Source: Streptomyces sp. V3I7
GTDB taxonomy: Bacteria > Actinomycetota > Actinomycetes > Streptomycetales > Streptomycetaceae
Reading direction: 5' to 3'
Length of the DNA: 64,000 bases
Assembly (NCBI RefSeq): GCF_030817495.1
Contig: NZ_JAUSZK010000001.1
Span: forward strand, 558,001 to 622,000
The notes under the pieces were generated by a model, which ran no database searches, had not been told where the DNA came from, and saw only the letters and a program-made list of their open reading frames with translations. Every line of letters starts with the position of its first letter. The stretch's first letter is position 1. Below, piece after piece: positions 33,481 through 42,750 of the stretch. Made by a program: the position numbers and the translations under genes.

Positions 33481-35192
33481 GCGTCCGCCGTCCCATCGCT
33501 CTCGATGGGCAGCTCGCCGTCGTGGTACATCCGCCGCACGGCGCGCTTGTCATACTTGCCGACACTGGTCTTGGGGACCGCCTCCAGGAACGTCCAGCGC
33601 TCCGGGATCCACCATCGAGCCACCCGTCCCTCCAGGAACTCCCGCAGATCGGCGGGGGTGACGACGGCACCGTCGGCGAGGGCGACGACAGCCAGCGGGC
33701 GCTCGTCCCACGTGGGGTCGGGTACACCGACGACGGTGGCCTCGACCACGTCCGGGTGCTCGGCGATGGCGTTCTCCAGCTCGACCGTGGAGATCCACTC
33801 GCCGCCGCTCTTGATGCCGTCCTTGAGCCGGTCGCGTACGACGATCCAGCCGCCCGGCTCGATGATGCCGAGGTCTCCGGTGCGCAGCCAGCCGTCGTCG
33901 AACCTGTCGGGGGTGTTCTCGGTGTGCAGATAGGAACCGGTCACCCACGGCCCGCGCAGCTGGAGTTCGCCGACCGACTCCCCGTCCCAGGGCTGCTCGG
34001 CGCCGTCCATGCCCATGAGGCGGACGTCGACCAGTGGCATGACCCGGCCGCTCTTGACCAGCCAGTCGACGTCGTCGTCCCCGTTCTCGGCCGCCTGGCG
34101 CGGCGGGGCCGACCAGCTGGCGAGCGGGCTGGTCTCGGTCATGCCCCAGCCCTGGATGAGCTGGACGCCGTAGCGCTCCTTGAACGCGGCGATCAGGGCG
34201 CGTGAGGGGCTGGAGCCGCCGCAGCCGGCCAGCCGGACGGAGGAGAGGTCGAGAGGGTGCTCCTCACCGTGACGGAGGAGGCCGTTCCAGAGGGTGGGGA
34301 CGGCAGCGACGGCGGTGGGATGTTCCTCGTTGATGATGCGGGCCAAGTCGGGGATGTGCAGGTGACGGCCGTTCATGATGAGGTCGGCACCGGCCAACCA
34401 GGCGGCGTACGGCCAGCCCCAGGCGTTGGCGTGGAACATCGGCACGATCGGCAGCACCCGGTCGCGGTCGCCCATCGCGGCGCCACCGCCGCCCGAGATG
34501 CCGAGCGTGTGCAGCACGATCGAACGGTGGCTGTACGCAACGCCCTTGGGGTCGCCGGTGGTGCCGGTGGTGTAGCACAGGGCGGCGGCGGAACGTTCGT
34601 CGACCGTCGGCCACGCGAAACCGGGCCGCTCGTCGGCGAGCAGGTCGTCCCAGCGGTGTACGGCGATGTGGCCGGGCAGATCCGGCAGTTCACCGTCACC
34701 GCTGACATCGCCGCTGACGTCGCCGCTGACATCGCCGCTGACATCGCCGCTGACATCGCCGCTGAAGTCGCCGATGACCACGACGTGCCGGACGGTGCCG
34801 AGCCGCTCCCGGACCTGGCCGAGCAGGCCCAGCAGGGTGGAGTCCACCAGCAGGACGCGGTCCTCGGCGTGCTCGATGACGTAGCCGAGCTGGTCGGGGT
34901 GGAGGCGCAGGTTCAGGGTGTGCAGGACGGCGCCCATGGAGGGGATCGCGAAGTAGGCGGCCAGGTGCTCGGGGGTGTTCCAGGCCAGGGTGGCGACGCG
35001 GTCGCCGCGACCGACGCCGAGCCGGGAGAGGGCGGCGGCCAGCAGCTCGGCCGTCTCGGCGGTCTCGGCGAAGGTTCCGTGCTCCGAGCCGTCCTGCGAG
35101 CAGCGCACCACGCGGCTGCTCGCGTGCACCCGCTGCCCGTGCCGCAGCAGGTCGCTGACCTGGAGTTCGCGGTCCATCATCGTGCTCTTCAT
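33477..35192 (-). CDS. Acyl-CoA ligase (AMP-forming, FadD-like)
   Basis: 571 residues from the ATG at 35192, overlapping the preceding acyl-CoA dehydrogenase stop. ANL-family motifs: A3 loop YTTGTTGDPKG, A5 GWGMTETSP, A7 TGDLG, A8 hinge DRLKDGIKSGGEWIS, and the catalytic lysine in KTSVGKYDKR near the C-terminus. It activates the pathway's fatty or side-chain acid with ATP and CoA. A low-complexity SGDV repeat (about residues 140-165) is inserted in a surface loop and varies in copy number between this gene and its remnant at 22263. Confidence 0.9.
   Translation of the reverse strand: MKSTMMDRELQVSDLLRHGQRVHASSRVVRCSQDGSEHGTFAETAETAELLAAALSRLGVGRGDRVATLAWNTPEHLAAYFAIPSMGAVLHTLNLRLHPDQLGYVIEHAEDRVLLVDSTLLGLLGQVRERLGTVRHVVVIGDFSGDVSGDVSGDVSGDVSGDVSGDGELPDLPGHIAVHRWDDLLADERPGFAWPTVDERSAAALCYTTGTTGDPKGVAYSHRSIVLHTLGISGGGGAAMGDRDRVLPIVPMFHANAWGWPYAAWLAGADLIMNGRHLHIPDLARIINEEHPTAVAAVPTLWNGLLRHGEEHPLDLSSVRLAGCGGSSPSRALIAAFKERYGVQLIQGWGMTETSPLASWSAPPRQAAENGDDDVDWLVKSGRVMPLVDVRLMGMDGAEQPWDGESVGELQLRGPWVTGSYLHTENTPDRFDDGWLRTGDLGIIEPGGWIVVRDRLKDGIKSGGEWISTVELENAIAEHPDVVEATVVGVPDPTWDERPLAVVALADGAVVTPADLREFLEGRVARWWIPERWTFLEAVPKTSVGKYDKRAVRRMYHDGELPIESDGTADA
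34701..34772. repeat. 12-bp tandem repeat inside the ligase gene, six units
   Basis: Units gctgacatcgcc (with single-base variants) run at 34701, 34713, 34725, 34737, 34749 and 34761. On the coding strand they give repeated SGDV. The paralogous fragment at about 22506-22529 has two units, so the array has expanded or contracted since duplication. Length changes stay in frame. Confidence 0.9.
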
Positions 35193-36388
35193 CGGCCGGC
35201 TCCTTCGAATGTGCGCAGCGCCCGGCGGGCGATCGACCAGCGGTGGGTCTCGGACGGACCGTCGTAGATGCGGAAGGGGCGCACCTCGCGCAGGTACGCC
35301 GCCAGGGGAAGGTCTCCGGAGATGCCGAGCGCGCCGCACACCTGGACCGCGCGGTCGACGATCCGGCCGACGGCCTCGGCGGTGAAGGTCTTGGCCACGG
35401 ACGACTCGTGCTTGCCGGAGCGACCCTGGCCTCCCAGGTCGAGGGTCCAGGCGGCCTCGCGGATCAGGGCGCGGGAGGCGGCGAGGTCGATCTCGTTGTC
35501 CGCCAACTGCTGCTGGACCATGCCCAGTTCGCCGAGCCGGCTGCCGAAGGCGGTGCGCTCGGCCGCATAGCCGAGGGCGAGGTCGTGCGCCCGGCGGGCG
35601 AGGCCGAGCCAGCGCATGCAGTGCGTGAGCCGGGCCGGGGCCAGCCGCACCTGCGCGTAGGCGAAACCCTTGTCGACCTCGCCGAGGACGGCGTCGTCAC
35701 CGACCTCGCAGCCCTCCAGCTCGATTTCGCAGTGCCCGCCGGTGAATCCCTGGTCGAGACTCGGGACGTGCCGGACGATGCGGAACCCGGGGGTGTCCGC
35801 CGGTACGAGAAACATGGTCGCCGTCGGCTCCGTACCCGTGCTGGTCCGCGCCATGACGATGGCGAAGGCGGCTCCGTCGGCGCCGGTGATGAACCACTTG
35901 CGGCCGTCCAGCACCCAGCCGACGTCCGTCCGGCGGGCGACGGTGGTCAACTGTGAGGGGTCCGAACCGGCGCCCGGGGCTGGTTCGGTCATCGCGAAGC
36001 AGGACCGTACGTCCCCGGCTGCGAGCGGCTTCAGGAAGCGGTCGCGCTGTGTCGCGTCGGCGACCTTCTCCAGCAGCAGCATGTTGCCCTCGTCCGGCGC
36101 CGCGCAGTGCAGGGCGAGCGGGCCGAGCAGGCTGTACCCGGCCTCCTGCAGGATCACGGACTGCCCGCGCAGATCGAGGCCGAGGCCCCCGAGCTCCTTC
36201 GGGACGGTCGGGGCGAAGACCCCGGCATCACGGGCGCCCCGCTGGAGCGTGCGGCGCAGGGTGTCGTCGGGCGCGCCCGGCCCCCGCAGCATCTCCACCT
36301 CGGCGGGGAACACGGTTGCCCGGATGAACTCGGCGGTTCTCTCGCGGAGTTCATCGAGTTCGGGCTCAAGGGTGAAATCGATCGCCAT
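35189..36388 (-). CDS. Acyl-CoA dehydrogenase (ACAD10/11-like)
   Basis: 399 residues. It contains the FAD and substrate segments (CFAMTEPAPGAGSDPSQL, KWFITGADGAAFAIVMART, ERTAFGSRLGELG), and a C-terminus with YDGPSETHRWSIARR, which places it with long-chain or ACAD10/11-like enzymes rather than short-chain ones. It is the first gene of the long minus-strand operon, divergent from the hydratase at 36644. Operator site 3 lies 33 bases upstream of its ATG. Confidence 0.9.
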   Translation of the reverse strand: MAIDFTLEPELDELRERTAEFIRATVFPAEVEMLRGPGAPDDTLRRTLQRGARDAGVFAPTVPKELGGLGLDLRGQSVILQEAGYSLLGPLALHCAAPDEGNMLLLEKVADATQRDRFLKPLAAGDVRSCFAMTEPAPGAGSDPSQLTTVARRTDVGWVLDGRKWFITGADGAAFAIVMARTSTGTEPTATMFLVPADTPGFRIVRHVPSLDQGFTGGHCEIELEGCEVGDDAVLGEVDKGFAYAQVRLAPARLTHCMRWLGLARRAHDLALGYAAERTAFGSRLGELGMVQQQLADNEIDLAASRALIREAAWTLDLGGQGRSGKHESSVAKTFTAEAVGRIVDRAVQVCGALGISGDLPLAAYLREVRPFRIYDGPSETHRWSIARRALRTFEGAGR

Positions 36389-36420
36389 GCGGTCCTCGCG
36401 GCTCTGGGAGAGGCGACTAC

Positions 36421-36434
36421 TTAACGCTCGTTAG
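36421..36434. promoter_or_regulatory. TetR-type operator, site 3
   Basis: TTAACGCTCGTTAG is placed 33 bases upstream of the acyl-CoA dehydrogenase start, in the divergent promoter. It matches the other three sites at 12 or more of 14 positions and is well placed to block the minus-strand operon. Confidence 0.72.
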
Positions 36435-36586
36435 AAGCTAGGAGTGAGGCTGCATGAGGTCAATACGCCGGGTCTCGATTTTTGGTGTTCGGGTCCGCCC
36501 GGCACGCCCGGCGCCCGAAGCGCGACGAAGCGGTTATCCCGCATCACTCAACCGCTTGACGCGCCACCGCCATCGCCCTAACTTTC

Positions 36587-36600
36587 CTAACGTTCGTTAG
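36587..36600. promoter_or_regulatory. TetR-type operator, site 4 (perfect palindrome)
   Basis: CTAACGTTCGTTAG is a near-complete inverted repeat (CTAACG/CGTTAG around TT), the best copy of the motif. It ends 43 bases before the hydratase ATG at 36644 and should control the plus-strand operon 36644-40991. Confidence 0.75.
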
Positions 36601-36643
36601 ATACGGCTGTGAGCAGTGCACAGCAAGCCAGGGAGGCGAGCCC

Positions 36644-37426
36644 ATGCCGGACGGAGCACCGCCGGCCACGCTGGAACGGCGTGGCACCACCGCTCTGATC
36701 ACCCTCAACCGACCTGATGCCCTGAACGCGGTGAACTCCGAGGTCTCCGCCGCCGTCGGCGCGGCCCTGGAGGAGTTCGCCGCCGACCCGGACCTGCGGG
36801 TCGCGGTGGTCACCGGTGCCGGGCGCGCCTTCTGCGCCGGCATGGACCTCAAGGAGGCGGCGGCCGGCCGGGACGTCCTGGATCCACGGCACCCCGAGTG
36901 GGGCTTCGCGGGCCTGGTCCGCCATCCGCTCGACAAGCCGCTGATCGCCGCCGTCAACGGCCCGGCGCTCGGCGGCGGCGCCGAGATCGTCCTCGCCTGC
37001 GACCTCGTCGTCGCCGACGAGAATGCCACGATCGGCCAGCCCGAGGTGCGCCACGGTCTCTTCCCGGCCGCCGGTGGTGTGCTGCGGCTCCAGCAGCGCG
37101 TTCCGCGCAACATCGCCCTGGAGATCGCCCTCACCGGCGCTCCCCTCGACGCCGCCACGGCCGCCCGCTGGGGCCTGGTCAACCGGGTCGCACCGGCCGG
37201 CAAGTCGGTCGACGTCGCCCTGGAGCTGGCCGAACAGGTGGCGGCCGGGGCGCCCCTGGCCCTGCGCGCCGTCAAGCACCTCATGACCTACGGCGAGAAC
37301 GCCGACGAGGCGCGGGCCTGGGCGGAGAACGACCGCGTCTGGCAGGAGATCAGCGCGAGCCACGACGCGCTGGAAGGCCCGCGCGCGTTCACGGAGAAGC
37401 GTGCACCGCGCTGGACCGGCCGCTGA
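36644..37426 (+). CDS. Enoyl-CoA hydratase (crotonase family)
   Basis: 260 residues. Oxyanion segments AFCAGMDLKEA and PALGGGAEI, with both hydratase glutamates (GGGAE and GQPEV). It is closely similar to the hydratase at 24622, including HPEWGFAG and the ALEGPRAFTEKRAP-type C-terminus. It leads the plus-strand operon of hydratase, thiolase, SDR and aldehyde dehydrogenase and stands directly behind operator site 4. Confidence 0.9.
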   Translation: MPDGAPPATLERRGTTALITLNRPDALNAVNSEVSAAVGAALEEFAADPDLRVAVVTGAGRAFCAGMDLKEAAAGRDVLDPRHPEWGFAGLVRHPLDKPLIAAVNGPALGGGAEIVLACDLVVADENATIGQPEVRHGLFPAAGGVLRLQQRVPRNIALEIALTGAPLDAATAARWGLVNRVAPAGKSVDVALELAEQVAAGAPLALRAVKHLMTYGENADEARAWAENDRVWQEISASHDALEGPRAFTEKRAPRWTGR

Positions 37427-37511
37427 TTCCGGCCTCACGAGCCCGGTCCCACAGGCCTCTGCCTCGCCAATCCCCTGGTGGCCAGTCGACTTGAGCAGTG
37501 AAGGAACCCGC

Positions 37512-38687
37512 ATGCCCAGCATGAACGACGCCGTCATCGTCGACGTGGTGCGCACCGCGTCCGGCAAGGGCAAGCCCGGTGGCGCCCTGTCCGGCCACCA
37601 CCCCGTCGACCTCCTGGCCACGGTGCTCGCCGCACTCGTCGAGCGCAACGGCCTCGACCCGGCCCTGGTCGACGACGTGATCGGCGGCTGTGTCTCGCAG
37701 TCCGGCGAACAGGCCCTCAACATCACCCGTACCGCGCTGCTGGCGGCCGGCTTCCCCGAGTCGGTGCCGGCGACGACCGTCGACCGGCAGTGCGGCTCCA
37801 GCCAGCAGGCGGGCCACTTCGCGGCGCAAGGCGTGCTGGCGGGGGCGTACGACATCGTGATCGCCTGCGGAGTGGAGTCGATGAGCCGGGTGCCGCTGGG
37901 CGCGAGCGCGGCCGGCGCCGACACCTCCGGTGAGGGGCTGCGCCGCCGTTACCCGGACGGCTTGATCCCGCAGGGGCTGTCCGCCGAACTCCTGGCAGTG
38001 CGTTGGAAGTTGGAGCGCGATGAGCTGGACGCCTTCGCCGCCCGCTCCCACCAGCGCGCCTCGGCGACCGCAGAAACGGGCGGCTTCGCGAACGAGATCA
38101 TCCCGGTCGGCGGCCACACAGCGGACGAGACCGTCCGGGCGACGACCACCGCCGAGGGCCTGGCCGCGCTCAAGCCCGCGTTCACCGGGGTGCCCGGCGC
38201 CGAGCGTTTCCCGGAGATCGACTGGCGTATCACGCCCGGCAACTCCTCCCCGCTCACCGACGGCGCCTCCGCCGCCCTCATCATGAGCGCGGCCGCCGCC
38301 GAGCGTCTCGGTCTGCGCCCGCGGGCCCGCTTCCACTCCTTCGCGGTCACCGGCTCCGACCCGCTACTGATGCTCGACGGAGTCGTCCCGGCCACCCGCA
38401 AGGTCCTCGAACGCTCCGGGCTGTCCCTCGACGCCATAGACGCGTACGAGGTCAACGAGGCCTTCGCCCCCGTACCGCTGGTGTGGCAGCGGGAGTTCGG
38501 GGCCGACCCCGAGCGCCTGAACCCGCGCGGCGGCGCCATCGCCCTCGGTCACCCGCTCGGCGCTTCCGGTACGCGACTGCTCGCCACACTCGTGAACCAC
38601 CTGGAGGCGACGGGCGGACGCTACGGTCTTCAGACCATGTGCGAGGGCGCCGGCATGGCCAACGCCACGATCACCGAACGACTCTGA
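37512..38687 (+). CDS. Acetyl-CoA acyltransferase (thiolase)
   Basis: 391 residues. The full degradative-thiolase set is present: nucleophile C94 in DRQCGSSQQ, the NEAFAPVPL loop, the His in [14 protein letters not shown], and the second Cys in [12 protein letters not shown] near the C-terminus. It cleaves 3-ketoacyl-CoA with CoA. The start is the ATG at 37512. With the hydratase and SDR around it, it completes a beta-oxidation spiral. Confidence 0.92.
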   Translation: MPSMNDAVIVDVVRTASGKGKPGGALSGHHPVDLLATVLAALVERNGLDPALVDDVIGGCVSQSGEQALNITRTALLAAGFPESVPATTVDRQCGSSQQAGHFAAQGVLAGAYDIVIACGVESMSRVPLGASAAGADTSGEGLRRRYPDGLIPQGLSAELLAVRWKLERDELDAFAARSHQRASATAETGGFANEIIPVGGHTADETVRATTTAEGLAALKPAFTGVPGAERFPEIDWRITPGNSSPLTDGASAALIMSAAAAERLGLRPRARFHSFAVTGSDPLLMLDGVVPATRKVLERSGLSLDAIDAYEVNEAFAPVPLVWQREFGADPERLNPRGGAIALGHPLGASGTRLLATLVNHLEATGGRYGLQTMCEGAGMANATITERL

Positions 38688-38724
38688 CGCCACGTCACTG
38701 ATCTGTTTCAGGAGAACGTCAACC

Positions 38725-39492
38725 ATGGACATCGCAGGTAGCGTCGCACTCATCACCGGTGGCGCCTCGGGCCTCGGCCTCGCCACGGCCCGACGGCTGC
38801 TCGACGCCGGAGCGTCGGTGGTACTCGCCGACCTTCCCTCCTCCGACGGCAAGGCGGTCGCCGCCGAACTGGGCGACCGGGCCGTCTTCGCACCCACCGA
38901 CGTCACCTCGGAAGCCGACGTCGCCGCCGCCCTCGACGCGGCGTCGGCACTTGGCGAGCTGCGGATCGCCGTCAACTGCGCCGGCATCGGCACCGCCGCC
39001 CGCACCCTCGGCAAGAAGGGCCCCTTCCCCCTGGCCGACTTCACCCGCACCATCCAGATCAACCTCGTCGGCACCTTCAACGTCATCCGGCTGGCGGCTG
39101 AGCGCATGGCCGCGCAGGAGCCGGTCGCGGGCGGCGAGGAGCGCGGCATCATCGTCAACACCGCCTCCGTGGCGGCGTACGACGGACAGATCGGGCAGGC
39201 CGCGTACTCCGCTTCCAAGGGCGGCGTGGTCGGCCTCACGCTGCCCGTTGCCCGGGACCTGGCGAGCAGCCGCATCCGCGTCATGACCATCGCCCCGGGA
39301 CTGTTCGAGACGCCGATGCTCGTCGGTCTGCCCGAGGAGGCGAAGGCCTCGCTCGGCGCGCAGGTCCCGCACCCCAGCCGCCTGGGCCGCCCCGCCGAGT
39401 ACGCCGCCCTCGTCCAGCACATCGCCGAGAACCCGATGCTCAATGGCGAGGTAATCCGGCTCGACGGCGCCATCCGCATGGCTCCCCGCTGA
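38725..39492 (+). CDS. SDR 3-hydroxyacyl-CoA dehydrogenase (HSD17B10-like)
   Basis: 255 residues. Cofactor loop TGGASGLG at 13-20, NCAGIG, catalytic S in TASVAAYDG and the YSASKGG (YxxxK) pair. The LSxxQ-like insertion [16 protein letters not shown] is typical of type II 3-hydroxyacyl-CoA dehydrogenases rather than sugar or polyketide reductases. It should oxidise the hydroxyacyl-CoA made by the hydratase to the ketoacyl-CoA used by the thiolase just upstream. Confidence 0.88.
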   Translation: MDIAGSVALITGGASGLGLATARRLLDAGASVVLADLPSSDGKAVAAELGDRAVFAPTDVTSEADVAAALDAASALGELRIAVNCAGIGTAARTLGKKGPFPLADFTRTIQINLVGTFNVIRLAAERMAAQEPVAGGEERGIIVNTASVAAYDGQIGQAAYSASKGGVVGLTLPVARDLASSRIRVMTIAPGLFETPMLVGLPEEAKASLGAQVPHPSRLGRPAEYAALVQHIAENPMLNGEVIRLDGAIRMAPR

Positions 39493-39536
39493 CACCCTCC
39501 CGCCTCACCGAGCCGACCAACCCCAGGGACACCGAC

Positions 39537-40991
39537 ATGGACACGTACACAGAGCACACCTCCCTCTACATCGACGGCGACCAACAACAGCCGCTCAGCA
39601 CGGACACGTACACCGTCGTCTCGCCCTCCACCGAGGAGGAGATCGGCCGCGTACCCGTGGCGGGCGCGAAGGACGTCGACCTGGCGGTGGCCGCGGCCCG
39701 CCGCGCCCTCGACACCCCGGGCGCCGCCTGGGCCGCTTCGACCCCGGCCGAACGCGCTGACGTCATGGAGCGGTTCGCGGCCGCCATCGAGGCCCGCGCC
39801 GACGAACTGGGCCGCCTGGTCAGCCGTCAGAACGGCATGCCCATCGCGATGTCCCCGCTGGTCAACGCCTACAGCCCGGCCGCCATCCTGCGCTACTACG
39901 CGGGACTCGCCCGGACCCTGGAGTGGGAGGAGCGGCGCCCCTCCTTCACCGGCACCACCACCCTTGTACGCCGTGAACGGGTCGGTGTGGTGGCGGCGAT
40001 CGTGCCGTGGAACTACCCTCAGGCCCTCGCGATGATGAAGATCGCCCCCGCACTGGCTGCGGGCTGCGCTGTCGTCCTCAAGCCCGCGCTGGAAACTTCC
40101 CTGGATGCTTACATCCTCGCCGAGGCCGCCGCCGAGGCGGGCCTTCCGCCCGGTGTGCTGAACATCGTGCCCGGCGGCCTCGAAGCGGGCGAGGCCCTGG
40201 TCGCGCACCCCGGTGTCGACAAGGTGGCCTTCACCGGCTCCACCCCGGCCGGCCGCGCCATCGCCGAGGTCTGCGGGCGGCTGCTGCGCCCCGTCACGCT
40301 GGAGCTGGGCGGCAAGTCCGCGGCCATCGTCCTGGACGACGCGGATCTCACGGCCGTCGCAGCGGGCCTGGCGGGCGCCTCCTTCGCCAACAACGGCCAG
40401 ACCTGCTACCTCAGCACCCGCATCCTGGCCCCGGTCAGCCGCTACGACGAGGTCCTCGACGCGGTCTCCACTCTCGCCTCCAACCTCCCGGTCGGCGATC
40501 CGCTGGACCCGGCCACCGCCGTCGGCCCACTCGTCTCCGCCCGCCAGCGCGAGCGCGTCGAGGGCTACATCGCCTCCGCCCGTTCAGACGGGGCCCGTCT
40601 CACCGCGGGCGGCGGCCGCCCCGCGCACACCGAGCGCGGCTGGTACGTCGAACCGACGGTCTTCGGCGACGTACGCCCGGAGATGACCATCGCCCGCGAG
40701 GAAATCTTCGGCCCCGTCCTCACCGTCACTCCGTACGCCTCCGACGACGAGGCGGTGGCCCTCGCCAACGACTCCGAGTTCGGCCTCGGCGGCACCGTCT
40801 GGTCCGCCGACGAAGAGCGGGGCACGGCCATCGCCCGCCGGGTCCGCACCGGCACCATCGGCGTCAACGGCTACGGCCTGGACCTCCACTCCCCCTTCGG
40901 CGGCCGGGGCGCCAGCGGCCTGGGCCGCGAACTCGGCCCCGAGGGCCTCAGCGCCTACCTGGAGTGGAAGTCGGTCTACCTGCCGTCCTGA
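39537..40991 (+). CDS. NAD(P)-dependent aldehyde dehydrogenase
   Basis: 484 residues. Landmarks: PWNYPQ with the catalytic Asn, the Glu in LELGGKSAA, the nucleophile Cys in NNGQTCYLSTR, and EEIFGPVLTV. It should turn the pathway aldehyde, possibly made by MpaB cleavage or the zinc ADH, into the acid that the ligase activates. Last gene of the operon; a 9-bp tandem repeat follows the stop. Confidence 0.9.
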   Translation: MDTYTEHTSLYIDGDQQQPLSTDTYTVVSPSTEEEIGRVPVAGAKDVDLAVAAARRALDTPGAAWAASTPAERADVMERFAAAIEARADELGRLVSRQNGMPIAMSPLVNAYSPAAILRYYAGLARTLEWEERRPSFTGTTTLVRRERVGVVAAIVPWNYPQALAMMKIAPALAAGCAVVLKPALETSLDAYILAEAAAEAGLPPGVLNIVPGGLEAGEALVAHPGVDKVAFTGSTPAGRAIAEVCGRLLRPVTLELGGKSAAIVLDDADLTAVAAGLAGASFANNGQTCYLSTRILAPVSRYDEVLDAVSTLASNLPVGDPLDPATAVGPLVSARQRERVEGYIASARSDGARLTAGGGRPAHTERGWYVEPTVFGDVRPEMTIAREEIFGPVLTVTPYASDDEAVALANDSEFGLGGTVWSADEERGTAIARRVRTGTIGVNGYGLDLHSPFGGRGASGLGRELGPEGLSAYLEWKSVYLPS

Positions 40992-41038
<47 letters not shown>

Positions 41039-41052
41039 TCAACCGATGACGG

Positions 41053-41475
41053 TCAGCCGAGGAAGCCCAGCCGCACCTGACGGTTCGTATTGTCGACATT
41101 CGTGTCCACCAGACACACCGACTGCCACGTCCCCAGCTCCAGTTGCCCGCCCAGGACCGGCAGCGTCGCGTACGGGGGGACGATCGCCGGGAGGACGTGG
41201 TCGCGACCGTGGCCGGGGCTGCCGTGGCGGTGTTGCCAGCGGTCGTCGGCCGGGAGCAGGGTGTGCAGGGCGGTCAGGAGGTCGTCGTCGCTGCCGGCGC
41301 CGGTTTCGATCACGGCGATTCCGGCCGTCGCGTGCGGGACGAAGATGTTGAGGAGGCCGTCACGGCCGGACGCCGCCTCGCGCAGGAAGGCCTCGCAGTC
41401 GGCGGTGATGTCGACGACGCGCTCGCGGGAGCCGGTGGCGACGTTCAGCACTCGGGTGGTGAAGGAATCTGGCAT
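41053..41475 (-). CDS. YjbQ/UPF0047 family protein
   Basis: 140 residues from the ATG at 41475. Conserved features of the family are visible: ITADCEAFL, FVPHATAGIAVIETG with the H-x-T-A-G motif, HRHGSPGHGRDHVLPAI and LGTWQSVCLVDTN. The family has been credited with weak thiamine-phosphate synthase activity, but its physiological role is unclear. It converges on the aldehyde dehydrogenase operon. Confidence 0.85.
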   Translation of the reverse strand: MPDSFTTRVLNVATGSRERVVDITADCEAFLREAASGRDGLLNIFVPHATAGIAVIETGAGSDDDLLTALHTLLPADDRWQHRHGSPGHGRDHVLPAIVPPYATLPVLGGQLELGTWQSVCLVDTNVDNTNRQVRLGFLG

Positions 41476-41603
41476 GAGCCCATCCTGAACCATCCGCCCT
41501 GCTGAGCGGATCACCCTCCGCCTTCCGCTCCGCTGCCGTCACGCTCCTCGGCGGAGGCGGGAAGAGTGACGGCCACCCCTCTGTTAGTGGAGGCGTGAAC
41601 AAC

Positions 41604-42707
41604 ATGCGCGAGGTCGAGGTGGTCGTCGTCGGCGCCGGGCAGGCAGGGCTGTCCAGCGCCTTTCATCTGCGGCGCGTCGGCTTCCGGCCCGATCGGGACT
41701 TCGTCGTGTTCGACCACTCCCCCGGCCCGGGCGGCGCCTGGCAGTTCCGGTGGCCGACGCTGACGTACGGCAAGGTCCACGGGATGCACGCGCTCCCGGG
41801 GATGGAGTTGGCCGGCGCCGATCCGGACCGGCCCTCCGCCGAGGTCATCGGCACGTACTTCGACACGTACGAGCGGACCTTCGAGCTGCGGGTACGGCGG
41901 CCCGTCGACGTGCGCGCGGTGCGTGAGGGGGAGGGTGGGCGGCTACTCGTGGAGACTTCGGACGGTACGTGGTCGACACGGGCGCTGATCAACGCCACCG
42001 GCACCTGGGACCGACCGTTCTGGCCGCGCTATCCGGGCCAGGAGACCTTCCTCGGGCGGCAGTCGCACACGGCCCAGTACGCCGGACCCGGGGAGTTCGC
42101 CGGGCAGCGGGTCATCGTGGTGGGCGGGGGCGCGTCCGGCACTCAGCATCTGCTGGAGATCGCCTCGTATGCGGCGCGGACCACCTGGGTCACGAGGCGG
42201 CCGCCCGTCTTCCGCGAGGGGCCGTTCGACGAGGGCGCGGGCCGGGCCGCGGTCGCGCTGGTCGAGGAACGGGTGCGGCAGGGACTGCCGCCCAGGAGCG
42301 TGGTCTCGGTCACCGGGCTACCCCTCACCGACGCCGTCCGGCAAGGGCTGGAGGACGGCGTGCTCCAGCGGCTGCCGATGTTCGATCGGATCACCCCGTA
42401 TGGAGTGGAGTGGCGCGGGGTCGAGTCCGGCGGGCGTTCGGTCGAGGCGGGGCGACAGGTGGATGCCGACGTCATCCTCTGGGCAACCGGGTTCCGGGCG
42501 GCCCTCGATCACCTGACGCCGATGCGGCTGCGCGAACCGGGCGGGGGCATCCGGGTCGAAAGGACGCGCGTGGTCGCCGATCCGCGAATCCACCTGGTCG
42601 GTTACGGCCCCTCGGCGAGCACGGTCGGCGCCAACCGGGCCGGGCGCGCGGCCGTGACGGACATCAGGCGGTTGCTGGACAGGGGCACCGAGGCCGCCGC
42701 TGCGTGA
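41604..42707 (+). CDS. FAD/NAD(P)-binding oxidoreductase (flavoprotein monooxygenase-like)
   Basis: About 367 residues. Two Rossmann loops: VVGAGQAGLSS for FAD at the N-terminus and VVGGGASGTQHLLE for NAD(P) in the middle, with the ATG motif (INATGTWDRP) between them and another (LWATGFRAAL) near the end. It is shorter than classical monooxygenases and resembles YpdA or CzcO-like proteins. The ATG at 41604 is preferred because the ggagg site is too close to the in-frame GTG at 41595. Confidence 0.8.
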   Translation: MREVEVVVVGAGQAGLSSAFHLRRVGFRPDRDFVVFDHSPGPGGAWQFRWPTLTYGKVHGMHALPGMELAGADPDRPSAEVIGTYFDTYERTFELRVRRPVDVRAVREGEGGRLLVETSDGTWSTRALINATGTWDRPFWPRYPGQETFLGRQSHTAQYAGPGEFAGQRVIVVGGGASGTQHLLEIASYAARTTWVTRRPPVFREGPFDEGAGRAAVALVEERVRQGLPPRSVVSVTGLPLTDAVRQGLEDGVLQRLPMFDRITPYGVEWRGVESGGRSVEAGRQVDADVILWATGFRAALDHLTPMRLREPGGGIRVERTRVVADPRIHLVGYGPSASTVGANRAGRAAVTDIRRLLDRGTEAAAA

Positions 42708-42750
42708 GGCCGATGCCCGGTCGGACCGCTTCCGTGCCGCGCCGCACGCC

